Source of the DNA: Ruminococcus sp. UBA4385
GTDB taxonomy: Bacteria; Bacillota_A; Clostridia; Oscillospirales; Ruminococcaceae
Direction: 5' to 3'
NCBI GenBank assembly: GCA_002391065.1
Contig: DGRP01000088.1
Coordinates: 1-47,657, forward strand
DNA length: 47,657 nucleotides
Part shown: in pieces, positions 8,132-15,940 of the stretch
How the letters are laid out: every line of letters begins with the position of its first letter
How positions within the stretch are numbered: position 1 is the first letter of the stretch
Notes under the pieces: model-generated
Told to the model about the DNA's origin: nothing
The model's input: the letters and a program-made list of their open reading frames with translations, nothing else
Database searches by the model: none
Position numbers and translations under genes: made by a program

Positions 8132-8854
8132 TTATTTATTGGTCTTTATCTCGACCGAATTGAACATTCCCATTACATACAGTGGCATAATGTCCTTCTG
8201 ATTTATCTTTTTGCCGTTTACCTTCATTTCCTTAACAACGGTCTGACCCTTTTCGTGACCAAACTTCATTACATAGTCATCTCCGTTATGTGCGGTGCCT
8301 GTGTAGCTGACAGTAAAGGTAAACATATTGAAGCTCCAGCTGCCGTCCTTGAAGTAGACATCTATCGCTTCGCCGTAGCTGTCCTGCTCAAGCTGCATCT
8401 GAGTTACTCCGCTGAAGTCGTAGCTTGCCTTTTTGGTGAGGGAAATCATTGCAAAGGCGAGCACCCCGTAAATAATACCCACTATTATACCGATGAGCAG
8501 CACCTTTTTAACGATCTTCCAAATAAGCGAGCCAACACCCGACTTTTTCTTTTTTGCAGTGTTCTGCATCTGCTCGGGAGCAGGGCGGGGTCTTCTGTGC
8601 TCCTGAACGGGCTCGGGTCTTCTTTTCTGAGGGGGCTGCTGCCGGGGTCCGGGTCTTGTTCTCACAGCACCTTGCCCTGCCTGTGTGTTCTGCACTCTTT
8701 TCGGGTGCTCATAAACACGTCTTGCGGCCTCTCTCCTTTGATGAGCCGCCGCTGACACCTTGTTTTCATCAATACTGATGAGCCTTCCGCAGTCGGGGCA
8801 TACCTTTATGCTGTCCCCGAGCTGAGCTCCGCAGTATGTACAAAACTTTGACAT
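8132..8854 (-). CDS. Zinc-ribbon membrane protein
   Basis: 240 residues. The N-terminus is a single zinc ribbon (CTYCG at 5-9, CPDCG at 19-23). A Pro/Arg/Gln-rich basic linker follows (about 45-105), then one transmembrane helix (about 115-138, LLIGIIVGIIYGVLAFAMI), and a 100-residue beta-rich outer domain containing GSWSFNMFTFTVSY and a TVVKEMKVNGKK segment. Proteins of this plan are common in Ruminococcus and Clostridia and are of unknown function. It is placed 21 bases after lexA and before the GH43 gene. Two other zinc-ribbon membrane proteins lie at 13439 and 14307. Confidence 0.8.
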   Translation of the reverse strand: MSKFCTYCGAQLGDSIKVCPDCGRLISIDENKVSAAAHQRREAARRVYEHPKRVQNTQAGQGAVRTRPGPRQQPPQKRRPEPVQEHRRPRPAPEQMQNTAKKKKSGVGSLIWKIVKKVLLIGIIVGIIYGVLAFAMISLTKKASYDFSGVTQMQLEQDSYGEAIDVYFKDGSWSFNMFTFTVSYTGTAHNGDDYVMKFGHEKGQTVVKEMKVNGKKINQKDIMPLYVMGMFNSVEIKTNK

Positions 8855-8875
8855 TTGTTATCTCCTTGGTTTTCT

Positions 8876-9463
8876 CTAATCTATATATCTGAGTACAGCT
8901 ACCACCTTGCCGAGGATAGATACCTCGTCTACGATGATAGGGTCCATATTATCGTTCTCGGGCTGCAGGCGGAAGTGTCCGTCCTCCTTGTAGAAGGTCT
9001 TTATCGTTGCGGATTCGTTATCTACAAGAGCGCAGACTATCTCGCCGTTTTCGGCTGTCTGCTTCTGCTCGATAACTACTATGTCACCGTCAAGGATAGC
9101 GACATTTATCATTGACTCGCCCTTAACTTTAAGCGCAAAAAGCCTGCCCTGATAGTTTCTGTCAGGGTGGAAGCTTATATACTCGGTAATATCCTCAATA
9201 GCTGTAATTGGCAGACCTGCCGCAACCGTTCCGACCAGCGGCACCTTAGTGCCGTTTCCTCCGCTGAGCTTTATAGCTCTGTTGCGGTTAGCACCCTTTT
9301 CAAGATAGCCCTTTTCGGCCAGCAGGTTTATATATCTGTGAGCAGTTGATGTAGACTTATATCCGAAATGAGCACAGATCTCCCTTACTGTAGGGGGATA
9401 GCCGTCCTCGATCCTGTCCTTGATAAATTCAAATACCTTGAGTTCGTTTTTTGTCAGCTTCAT
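8876..9463 (-). CDS. lexA: LexA repressor
   Basis: SOS repressor that is cleaved when RecA filaments form on single-stranded DNA. 195 residues: an N-terminal winged helix (TKNELKVFEFIKDRI, then PPTVREICAHFGYKSTSTAHR recognition region), the autocleavage site Ala82-Gly83 in GTVAAGLPIT, catalytic Ser117 in KGESMIN and Lys155 in SATIKTF. ATG at 9463 was chosen because AAAGGAGTG lies eight bases upstream and the N-terminus matches the family; upstream in-frame codons belong to the murC overlap. The RBS lies inside the last codons of murC, so the two are translationally close. No separate lexA promoter was seen, which is unusual since lexA is often autoregulated. Confidence 0.95.
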   Translation of the reverse strand: MKLTKNELKVFEFIKDRIEDGYPPTVREICAHFGYKSTSTAHRYINLLAEKGYLEKGANRNRAIKLSGGNGTKVPLVGTVAAGLPITAIEDITEYISFHPDRNYQGRLFALKVKGESMINVAILDGDIVVIEQKQTAENGEIVCALVDNESATIKTFYKEDGHFRLQPENDNMDPIIVDEVSILGKVVAVLRYID

Positions 9464-9470
9464 ATCTGCA

Positions 9471-10895
9471 TCACTCCTTTTCTTTAAGCTTCTTAGCAAG
9501 TATTCTTGCAAGCTTGTATACATCTCCGCAGCCTGTAGTTATAACAATGTCGCCTGCCTCGGCATTCTCTGCTATATAGTCTGCGCACTGATTGAAGTTA
9601 AACTCTTTCTGCTCGGCAGTCTGCTGATCGACCACATCGTGCTCTGTGAAGAACCACTTTGCGTTCTTTGTCTTCTCGCCGAGCTGCTCTGTGTAAATGC
9701 CGTCGGTATTCTTTTCACGGCTGCCCATAATGTCGGTAATTACAGAAATATCTGCAATCTCCAGAGCCCTTGCAAAGTCGTCCATAAGGAGCTTTGTTCT
9801 TGAATAGGTAAAAGGCTGGAACACCGCCCATACTCTTTTGAAGTCAAGACCCTTAGCAGCTTTAAGGGTGCAGGCGATCTCGGCAGGGTGGTGGCCGTAG
9901 TCATCAACTATGGTTATGCCTCTGACCTCATCGATCTTCTGGAAGCGTCTTACCGCACCGAAGAAGTTATCAAGTCCCTTTTCGATAGTATCCCACTCGG
10001 CACCCGAATATCTTGCAGCGGCAGCCGCAGCAAGGGCATTGAGCACATTGTGGTCACCGGGGACATGAATACGGAGCGTTCTTACAAGCTCGCCCTTATA
10101 GTACACATCGAAGGCAGTCACAAGCCCCTTCTTGCTCTTTATCTCGGCTCTGTAATCATTGCCATCGCCGAAGCCGAAGGTTATCATAGCCTTGCCTGTA
10201 ATTCCCTCTACGGATTTTCTTGTGTTCTTGTCATCGCCGTTATAGATAACGGCCTTCTTAGCCATTTCCGAGAAGGTATGGAAGCTCTTTATAATGTTAT
10301 CGAGGCTTTTGAAGTATTCAAGGTGGTCGGCATCTACATTCAGGATAATTGCCGCATCGGGATAAAGCTTTAAGAAGTGATCCTCAAACTCGCAGGCCTC
10401 ACAGACCATAGTATCTCCCTTGCCTGCCAGTCCCGAGCCGTGAATGCTGGGCAGCTTTCCGCCTATAACGCAGGAAATATCCCTGCCCTCGTCTACAAAT
10501 ATCTGAGTAAGCATAGATGAAGCGGTAGTCTTTCCGTGAGTGCCGCATACACAGAGCGCATTATCATACCAGCTTGTTACAAGCCCCAGTATCTCGGCTC
10601 TTTCACAGCAGAGGGCACCGCTTGCCTTTGCGGCTATGAGCTCGGGGTTATCAGCCATAATAGCGGCTGTGTAAATGATCAGGTCTGCATCGCCGATATT
10701 CTCTGCTCTTTGTCCGAGGTATACCTCTATACCCATATCCCTTACAGCCTTGAGTGTATCTGTCTCATTATTGTCCGAGCCTGTAATATAAAAGCCCTTT
10801 GAGTGGAATATCTGTGCTATTGGGTACATTCCCGAGCCGCCTATTCCTATAAAATGAACGTGCCTGATATTTTTGAGCTGTTCGTTAGTTATCAA
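9471..10895 (-). CDS. murC: UDP-N-acetylmuramate--L-alanine ligase (MurC)
   Basis: Cytosolic ATP-dependent ligase that adds the first residue of the peptidoglycan stem peptide. 474 residues, usual length. N-terminal Rossmann motif HFIGIGGSGMYPIA, ATP-binding CGTHGKTTASSM near residue 117, central VDADHLEYF, and C-terminal DDYGHHPAEI and FQPFTYSRT motifs are all MurC-specific. The start is TTG at 10895, supported by AAAGGGCG six bases upstream. First gene of a run continuing with lexA. Confidence 0.96.
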   Translation of the reverse strand: MITNEQLKNIRHVHFIGIGGSGMYPIAQIFHSKGFYITGSDNNETDTLKAVRDMGIEVYLGQRAENIGDADLIIYTAAIMADNPELIAAKASGALCCERAEILGLVTSWYDNALCVCGTHGKTTASSMLTQIFVDEGRDISCVIGGKLPSIHGSGLAGKGDTMVCEACEFEDHFLKLYPDAAIILNVDADHLEYFKSLDNIIKSFHTFSEMAKKAVIYNGDDKNTRKSVEGITGKAMITFGFGDGNDYRAEIKSKKGLVTAFDVYYKGELVRTLRIHVPGDHNVLNALAAAAAARYSGAEWDTIEKGLDNFFGAVRRFQKIDEVRGITIVDDYGHHPAEIACTLKAAKGLDFKRVWAVFQPFTYSRTKLLMDDFARALEIADISVITDIMGSREKNTDGIYTEQLGEKTKNAKWFFTEHDVVDQQTAEQKEFNFNQCADYIAENAEAGDIVITTGCGDVYKLARILAKKLKEKE

Positions 10896-10928
10896 ATCTA
10901 TCGCCCTTTCTTATAATATACCAGAATT

Positions 10929-10957
10929 AGTATATCACAAAAATATCCGAATGTAAA
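10929..10957 (-). promoter_or_regulatory. Promoter of the murC-lexA transcription unit
   Basis: Minus strand TTTACA, 17 bases, TATACT, about 35 bases upstream of the TTG start. A second TATTAT-like element lies a few bases downstream. Confidence 0.6.
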
Positions 10958-10989
10958 GCATTCGGACAAAAGTTTCATATTTTTAACAC

Positions 10990-11022
10990 AAAGAAAGCCC
11001 GCACCAAAGCGGTACGGGCTTT
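10990..11022 (-). terminator. Terminator of the padR operon
   Basis: AAAGCCCG/CGGGCTTT stem extended by ACC/GGT, followed on the minus strand by CTTTGTG. Located just after the pspC-like gene. Confidence 0.65.
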
Positions 11023-11033
11023 CCTGTTTATGC

Positions 11034-11213
11034 TTATACTTCGGGGAGAAGTATGCAAGCCGCAATATATGCTACAACGCCTGTTCCTGTACAGCCGATG
11101 AGTATGGTCAGAAGCCTTATCACATTTACATCTACGTCGAGATACTGTGAGATGCCCATGCATACGCCTCCGAGCATTTTTCCCTGTCTTATTCTGTATA
11201 GCTTTTTCTGCAT
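11034..11213 (-). CDS. PspC domain small membrane protein
   Basis: A 59-residue protein beginning MQKKLYRIRQGKMLGGVCMG, then ISQYLDVDVNVIRLLTIL and a hydrophobic helix ending ACILLPEV. The G-x-x-x-G-V-C-x-G-I-x-x-Y-x-x-x-D-x-x-x-x-R pattern is the PspC domain signature. PspC proteins sense envelope stress or bind membrane partners. AGGAGG lies eight bases upstream of ATG 11213. It is the last gene of the padR operon, 12 bases after the DUF4097 gene, and followed by a terminator. Confidence 0.9.
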   Translation of the reverse strand: MQKKLYRIRQGKMLGGVCMGISQYLDVDVNVIRLLTILIGCTGTGVVAYIAACILLPEV

Positions 11214-11225
11214 GATGCTGTCCTC

Positions 11226-12041
11226 CTATTTCCTGAATGTAATATCTGTGTCGGACGCTCCCGAATTCACCTTGATAAGGATACCGTCTTTATTGTCCTC
11301 GCCCGAGACTTTAGTGCCCTCGATATGATAATCCGAACGCTTGCCGTCAAGCACGAAATCAGCATTGCTCGTTCCGCACTCGATAGTTGTTTCTGCTCCG
11401 AGATAACCCTCGTACTCAAAATCGCTCATGCCAATTTCAAAGGCGCTCTTGAAGAACTTGCAGCTTTTGAATTCAGCGTCGCCCATGCCGATGTCTATAT
11501 CTGCGTTTGCAGAGCATATAAGGTTTGTGACCTCGATATCGGCAAGACCGCTGTCAAAGGACAGGTCTGTACACTTGAGATCCTCGACCTTCATTTTGGT
11601 AAGGCCGCAGGCTATCCTGAGCTTTTTATACTCTTTTTTCGGAGCTTCTATAACAAGAGTTCCGCCTTTTTTGCCGTTCTGTATTCCCGAAAGCACAAGA
11701 TTCATAGTGCCGACATCATCATCATCAATGTAGAGCCTTCCGTTTGATACTCTGTGATGAATCTTATACGGTATCTTCTCGGCAATAATATGAAAATCAC
11801 TGTCGGAGCTCGGTCTTATCGTTATTTCTGCAAGTCCTGCCTCAATGTCAAGCTCTGTTATATCAGCGCCCTCTATGGTTTCGTCTGCATCGTATGTCTT
11901 TATATATTTCCCGAGACCCTCGCTCTTTATCCAGATAAGTCCCGAAATGCACATTACTGCACCTAAAATAAGCATTATTACTGACGGCCTGAGGAAAAAC
12001 ACTCTTTGTTTTACGTCACCCGATGAATCGTATCTTTCCAT
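11226..12041 (-). CDS. DUF4097 family membrane-anchored beta-repeat protein
   Basis: 271 residues. One transmembrane helix near the N-terminus (about 20-36), then an all-beta region with repeated short segments of the type ADIEVTNL, GMGDAEFKSC, GMSDFEYEG and GTSNADFVLDG, which is the DUF4097 solenoid. Function unknown; these proteins commonly sit downstream of PadR and DUF1700 genes, as here. The start ATG overlaps the TGA of the preceding 50-residue gene by one base, indicating coupled translation. Confidence 0.87.
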   Translation of the reverse strand: MERYDSSGDVKQRVFFLRPSVIMLILGAVMCISGLIWIKSEGLGKYIKTYDADETIEGADITELDIEAGLAEITIRPSSDSDFHIIAEKIPYKIHHRVSNGRLYIDDDDVGTMNLVLSGIQNGKKGGTLVIEAPKKEYKKLRIACGLTKMKVEDLKCTDLSFDSGLADIEVTNLICSANADIDIGMGDAEFKSCKFFKSAFEIGMSDFEYEGYLGAETTIECGTSNADFVLDGKRSDYHIEGTKVSGEDNKDGILIKVNSGASDTDITFRK

Positions 12042-12193
12042 CAGTCATCAGCCTCCTCTTTTTTATTCTTTCCCGTGACAAGCTTTACAAGCTTCATAAT
12101 TCCGTAGCCTATAGCCGCCCCTCCGAGAAGAAAGCCTGCAAGGATATTTGCAAGTATGCCTTTTCTCTTTTTTGTCTTTTCTTCCTTGCTCAT
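12041..12193 (-). CDS. Small single-pass membrane protein in the padR operon
   Basis: A 50-residue protein beginning MSKEEKTKKRKG, then a Gly/Ala/Leu-rich helix (ILANILAGFLLGGAAIGYGI), and ending in a basic and acidic tail (GKNKKEEADD). It is flanked by a 4-base ATGA overlap with the DUF1700 stop and a 1-base overlap with the DUF4097 start, which is strong evidence that it is translated. I recognise no family. Confidence 0.8.
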   Translation of the reverse strand: MSKEEKTKKRKGILANILAGFLLGGAAIGYGIMKLVKLVTGKNKKEEADD

Positions 12194-12840
12194 ACCGTTG
12201 TCACCCCCGATCTGTTGTTAAATAGTCCTTTGATGAAATTCACACCAAGCTCAATAAGCTTTCTTATTCCCTTGAACAGGAGCTTCAGCAGCGGTATGAA
12301 TACAAGTCCGTCAAGCCCGAAAAGCACGGATGCCGCACCTATCATTGTAATTCCGAGCGGCGGTGCATTGAACAGAACGGGAACTCCTGAAATGAGCAGT
12401 CCCACACCAACTGCAACAGGCACGCATATCAGCGCCAGCAGTGCACAGAAAAGCCCGATAAAAAGCCCGAAGCCTCCTGACAGAAGCCCTATCCATATCG
12501 GAAAGGTAACTGCCAGCACAACTGTAACAATAAGCATTTTGTTGCGTCTCTGCTGAGCTTCCATATCTGCGAAGTTCTGTCCGCCGTTCGTTTCCCGGTT
12601 TTCACCCGGCATGAATGCAGGCTCCATCTGAAAGCCGCCCTGCTCACCAGTGAAAATACCGTGCTCTGCCAATATCTGCGAGCCAAGCTGTTCTACACTT
12701 CCGAGTCTCAGAAAATCCTCCTCGGAGCTGTCCATTATCATATCTCCGTAAAAGCTCATTGCATCTTCAATGTCGCTTTCGGTCATTTTTTGCTCATACA
12801 GATAGCTCCTCAGATTTACCAAATATTCAGATCTGTCCAT
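12190..12840 (-). CDS. DUF1700 family membrane protein
   Basis: 216 residues. The N-terminal 60 residues match the DUF1700 type sequence (EYLVNLRSYLYEQKMTES, DAMSFYGDMI, LGSVEQLGSQI), followed by a short hydrophilic linker and three to four transmembrane helices (from about residue 103). DUF1700 proteins occur next to PadR regulators and are thought to take part in an envelope or antibiotic stress response. The gene overlaps the padR end by 14 bases and the next small gene by 4 bases. Confidence 0.9.
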   Translation of the reverse strand: MDRSEYLVNLRSYLYEQKMTESDIEDAMSFYGDMIMDSSEEDFLRLGSVEQLGSQILAEHGIFTGEQGGFQMEPAFMPGENRETNGGQNFADMEAQQRRNKMLIVTVVLAVTFPIWIGLLSGGFGLFIGLFCALLALICVPVAVGVGLLISGVPVLFNAPPLGITMIGAASVLFGLDGLVFIPLLKLLFKGIRKLIELGVNFIKGLFNNRSGVTTV

Positions 12841-13159
12841 ATTGTTCTTCTCCCCTGTTTATAAGTATTGATTCTACGCTCCTTTTATGCTCTTCCCAGT
12901 CCTTGCGGTAGCCGTTCAAAGCCTGTATGCCGCTTACAGTTATATGGTAGTACCTTCTGTTCCTGCCGAGGAACTCCTTGTCGTAACACTCCAGAAGCCC
13001 GTTTTTCAAAAGCCTTCTGAGCACAGGATAAAGAGTTGACTCTGATACGCTGGTACACTCTCTTATATGCCGTGTAAGCTCATAACCGTAGGTGTCCGAG
13101 TTTTCAACTACAGAAAGCACCAGGCTGTCAAGAAGCTGTGCGCTGAGTGGAAATGCCAT
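12827..13159 (-). CDS. PadR family transcriptional regulator
   Basis: 110 residues with the PadR winged helix: LLDSLVLSVVENSDTYGYEL, SESTLYPVLRRLLKNGLLEC, then the RRYYHITVSGIQAL wing. This is the short PadR-s2 type without the long C-terminal helix domain; it should act as a dimeric repressor. ATG at 13159 has AGAGGTG upstream; upstream in-frame codons lie in the promoter and are not coding. It heads the operon padR-DUF1700-small TM-DUF4097-PspC, and the palindrome over its own promoter suggests autoregulation. Confidence 0.92.
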   Translation of the reverse strand: MAFPLSAQLLDSLVLSVVENSDTYGYELTRHIRECTSVSESTLYPVLRRLLKNGLLECYDKEFLGRNRRYYHITVSGIQALNGYRKDWEEHKRSVESILINRGEEQYGQI

Positions 13160-13187
13160 GCTATCACCTCTTTGTTTTCTCTTGTGT

Positions 13188-13210
13188 AATATTATACGAC
13201 ATATAATATT
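13188..13210. promoter_or_regulatory. Palindrome over the padR promoter, likely PadR operator
   Basis: AATATTATA, 5 bases, TATAATATT: 9-bp perfect arms overlapping the -10 and most of the spacer of the padR promoter. Position and symmetry fit binding by a dimeric repressor; that the repressor is PadR is inference. Confidence 0.55.
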
Positions 13211-13219
13211 GTTTGTCAA
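13191..13219 (-). promoter_or_regulatory. Consensus promoter of the padR operon
   Basis: Minus strand TTGACA, 17 bases, TATAAT: a perfect sigma-A consensus, about 30 bases upstream of the padR start. Confidence 0.9.
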
Positions 13220-13347
13220 CAACATATTATACCAAATTCATTATTATATTTTAACACATTTTTGTATGACTTAACAAATATGTAAAAAACTATATCAAAA
13301 AGCGGGTGGTGAAGGGGTTTATTTTTAACGAAATATGCTTAAATGTA

Positions 13348-13376
13348 TTGACAAAATCGAAATAATGAGTTAATAT
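13348..13376 (+). promoter_or_regulatory. Promoter of the zinc-ribbon gene pair
   Basis: TTGACA, 17 bases, TAATAT on the plus strand, about 55 bases upstream of the 13439 start. Confidence 0.7.
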
Positions 13377-13438
13377 ATTAATGGTTTGGAAAACCGTATT
13401 ATGAAGAAATCTAAAATATGGAAATGGAGAAATGAATT

Positions 13439-14230
13439 ATGGCAAAGTATTGTCCGAAATGCGGAGCTGCTTTGGAAGACAACGCAGCCTTCTGTACCAG
13501 CTGTGGTGCAACTCTCGATCAGGCAGCGCAGGCTGCACCTGCACAGGGCTCAAACGTTATGAACAATGTTTCACAGGGCTTTTCACAGGCTCGTCAGGCA
13601 GGGCAGAATTTCGTAGCTGACCTTCCTAAGGACATCAACGGCTTCAAGCAGGGTGTTCAGCAGAAGAACATGAAGGTAATCGGAGTTCTGGCAGCTGCAC
13701 TGGTGATTGTTATAATTGTAATAGTACTTATTATTAATCTTATCGGCGGCGGCGGATACAAGACACCGCTTGATAACCTTACAAAGGGCTTCAACAAGAA
13801 CAACGCAAAGATGATAACAAAGGCTATGATGCCGGGTTCTGTACTCAGCGCTTATGAAGATGAGGAAGACCCTGACTGGGACGATGCTGATGATGCTATC
13901 GAGGCTTCAAAGGCACTTATCGAGGCTAAGTACGGCGACGATGTTGAGATCTCCTACAAGGTTACAGACAAGGATGAGATTTCCGAGAGCAAGCTCAAGA
14001 AGAACTACAAGTCACTCGCTAAGAGATATGCTGATGCAGCAGACGGAAAGACCTCTGACTTCTATCCTACAGAGGGTTACGAGCTTGAGGTTGAGCTGAC
14101 GATCAAGGGCGACGATGATGAGGATTCAAACGATACTACAGTTGTAGTCGGCAAGGTTGACGGCGATTGGATTTTCCTCGATGACGGTTCACTCGGAATG
14201 TTCAGCGGCATGGGCGACAGCTTTTTCTAA
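13439..14230 (+). CDS. Zinc-ribbon membrane protein with extracytoplasmic domain
   Basis: 263 residues. N-terminal zinc ribbon (CPKCG at 5-9, CTSCG at 20-24), an Ala/Gln-rich linker, one transmembrane helix (about 79-101, GVLAAALVIVIIVIVLIINLI), then a roughly 150-residue outer domain with very acidic stretches (YEDEEDPDWDDADDAIE and GDDDEDSNDTT) ending in VVVGKVDGDWIFLDDGS. The end resembles DUF4878/NTF2-like secreted domains; this is tentative. GGAGA lies about ten bases upstream of the ATG. It is followed 76 bases later by a second zinc-ribbon gene. Confidence 0.8.
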   Translation: MAKYCPKCGAALEDNAAFCTSCGATLDQAAQAAPAQGSNVMNNVSQGFSQARQAGQNFVADLPKDINGFKQGVQQKNMKVIGVLAAALVIVIIVIVLIINLIGGGGYKTPLDNLTKGFNKNNAKMITKAMMPGSVLSAYEDEEDPDWDDADDAIEASKALIEAKYGDDVEISYKVTDKDEISESKLKKNYKSLAKRYADAADGKTSDFYPTEGYELEVELTIKGDDDEDSNDTTVVVGKVDGDWIFLDDGSLGMFSGMGDSFF

Positions 14231-14306
14231 ATCTTAAGTAACTTAAATGGGGGCATGCAGCCTCCATTTTTGGAATACGGAAATATTTAATGAAAGAAGT
14301 GATATT

Positions 14307-15179
14307 ATGATACAGTGTCCGACCTGCAAAACCGAGCTTGAGGACGGAGCTAAGTTCTGTTCAGTCTGCGGAAACAAGATCGAGATACCGCAGCAGAAGA
14401 TATCCTGTCCTGTCTGCGGAAATCCGCTTGCTGCGGGCGCAAAGTTCTGCTCGATATGCGGAACAAAAACAGAGGCAGCTGAAGCTCCCAAGGAAGAAGA
14501 GCAGATAGACCTTGACAGAAATCCTACAATGGACGAGGTACAGGTACCTGTTATCGACTATGACTATGATAATGACAACGGTCAGCCTGAGATAAGCGAC
14601 ATTCCAAAGCATACAGATGATATGCCGACTATGGATAGTGTATTTCTCCCCGGACAGGAGCCTGAAAAGCCTGATGATGAGAAGAAGGAGGACGTTCCTG
14701 TTATCGTTCCCGATGCGCCTAAGGTTACAACTGCACTGGGACTTGACCCTTCTATCGATCCTGCTTATGCAGAGCAGAAGGCAAAGCAGATCAAGGCTCA
14801 GCAGCTCAGAGCTCAGCAGCTTCAGGCTCAGGCTATGCAGCAGATGCAGATGCCTCAGCAGGCACCTCAGCAGGCTATGATGCAGGGTCAGCAGTATCCT
14901 CAGCAGCCTATGCAGGGACAGCCTGCTCCGCAGGGTATGCAGCCGAACGGTATGCCGCAGCAGCAGCCTTATCCGCAGCAGCAGCCAATGCCTCAACAGA
15001 ATGTGACTCCGGGAAAGAGCACAAATATGCTGATACCGATAATTCTTATCATACTTATAGTTGCAGTTATTCTGGTAGACGTTTTCGTTGTATTCAGAAA
15101 GCAGATATTCGGCGACGACAGCTCCTCGAAAAAGACAGCAGTTGTTATCGACGCAGATATGATAAGCCCTCAAAGCTAG
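14307..15179 (+). CDS. Double zinc-ribbon, Gln/Pro/Met-rich membrane protein
   Basis: 290 residues. Two zinc ribbons (CPTCK/CSVCG at 4-22 and CPVCG/CSICG at 34-51), an acidic region, a long low-complexity stretch of Gln, Met, Pro and Ala (about 153-232) and one transmembrane helix (241-263) near the C-terminus, leaving only about 27 residues on the far side. The low-complexity part looks like an intrinsically disordered, prion-like linker. ATG 14307 was chosen because AAAGAAGTG lies upstream and the first zinc ribbon begins at once. Function unknown; probably cotranscribed with the preceding gene. Confidence 0.78.
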   Translation: MIQCPTCKTELEDGAKFCSVCGNKIEIPQQKISCPVCGNPLAAGAKFCSICGTKTEAAEAPKEEEQIDLDRNPTMDEVQVPVIDYDYDNDNGQPEISDIPKHTDDMPTMDSVFLPGQEPEKPDDEKKEDVPVIVPDAPKVTTALGLDPSIDPAYAEQKAKQIKAQQLRAQQLQAQAMQQMQMPQQAPQQAMMQGQQYPQQPMQGQPAPQGMQPNGMPQQQPYPQQQPMPQQNVTPGKSTNMLIPIILIILIVAVILVDVFVVFRKQIFGDDSSSKKTAVVIDADMISPQS

Positions 15180-15190
15180 AAAACAAGATC

Positions 15191-15219
15191 AAAAGGCCCC
15201 GAAACATCGGGGCCTTTTT
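15191..15219. terminator. Bidirectional terminator
   Basis: AAAAGGCCCCGA/TCGGGGCCTTTT stem with loop AACA, T-rich on both strands; separates the convergent zinc-ribbon and ECF operons. Confidence 0.85.
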
Positions 15220-15241
15220 GTATTTCGGCAGACTATGCCTG

Positions 15242-15928
15242 CTACACACCGTATTTTATTATTATCCTCATAAGCTTTTCACCGACGGGCTTTCCCAGCA
15301 GTATCAGGAACACCACGTTTGAGATTACATAGCTAAGCAGGTACGGCAGTGAAGTTCCCAGAGCCGCAAGGTAAAGCTTTATGCTGAAGCCCTCGGCATA
15401 CCATAGAACTGTCCATATATCCATTATCATTGAATACCCTGCACCGCAGACCGCCCCGAAAATTATAAGGGCAGGTCTGTTTTTTATGAGCGCTTTTGAA
15501 AGCAGTCCCGAGGCAAAGCCGATCAGTCCGAGAGCCAGCATCATAAAGGCTGTCCACGGACCTTGTCCGAACCAGAAGTTCGAGATAAGGGCAGTCAGCG
15601 CACCCGTCAGGAAGCCTGCCTCACAGCCGAGGTATGCGCCCGTAAGTATCAGAAGGGCAGTCATAGGCTTAATTACCGGTACGAAGCGACCCACAAAGCA
15701 AAGCGCTGTCATTATCGCTGTGATGACCATTCTTCTTGTTCCGACCTGCTTTTTCTCATAGCCTGTGAAGAACACGAGCAGAGCCATCACTGCAATGCCC
15801 AGAGATATAATGATGTGGCGCTTTTCGTCAAAAGCGACCGAGCCTGCCACCGCAAGTGCAGGTATCAGCACTAAGGCGATGGTATATTTCACTGTCAGCC
15901 GAAGCCTCAGGTCTTTGATAACAAGCAC
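15242..15928 (-). CDS. ECF transporter S component, CbrT type (predicted corrinoid)
   Basis: Membrane substrate-binding subunit of an energy-coupling factor importer. About 228 residues with six or more hydrophobic helices. The central sequence GFLTGALTALISNFWFGQGP followed by WTAFMMLALGLIGF closely matches what I recall as the CbrT signature (GFLxGAxxAxxSNFFFGQGPWTP), the predicted and in one Lactobacillus demonstrated cobalamin S component. GTG at 15928 is preferred over GTG at 15937 because AAGGAGTG then sits six bases upstream. It is the last gene of the operon, after EcfT and EcfA. Substrate assignment is by family resemblance and context. Confidence 0.75.
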   Translation of the reverse strand: MLVIKDLRLRLTVKYTIALVLIPALAVAGSVAFDEKRHIIISLGIAVMALLVFFTGYEKKQVGTRRMVITAIMTALCFVGRFVPVIKPMTALLILTGAYLGCEAGFLTGALTALISNFWFGQGPWTAFMMLALGLIGFASGLLSKALIKNRPALIIFGAVCGAGYSMIMDIWTVLWYAEGFSIKLYLAALGTSLPYLLSYVISNVVFLILLGKPVGEKLMRIIIKYGV

Positions 15929-15940
15929 TGCGCTCACTCC

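Noticed and set aside
11428..11733. Plus-strand frames opposite the DUF4097 gene
   Set aside because: Antisense shadows; the minus-strand gene has coupled starts and stops with both neighbours.
14361..15173. 270-codon minus-strand frame opposite the double zinc-ribbon gene
   Set aside because: It is an antisense shadow created by the CAG/CCT-rich codons of the Gln/Pro-rich linker; Leu/Arg/His low complexity, no RBS.
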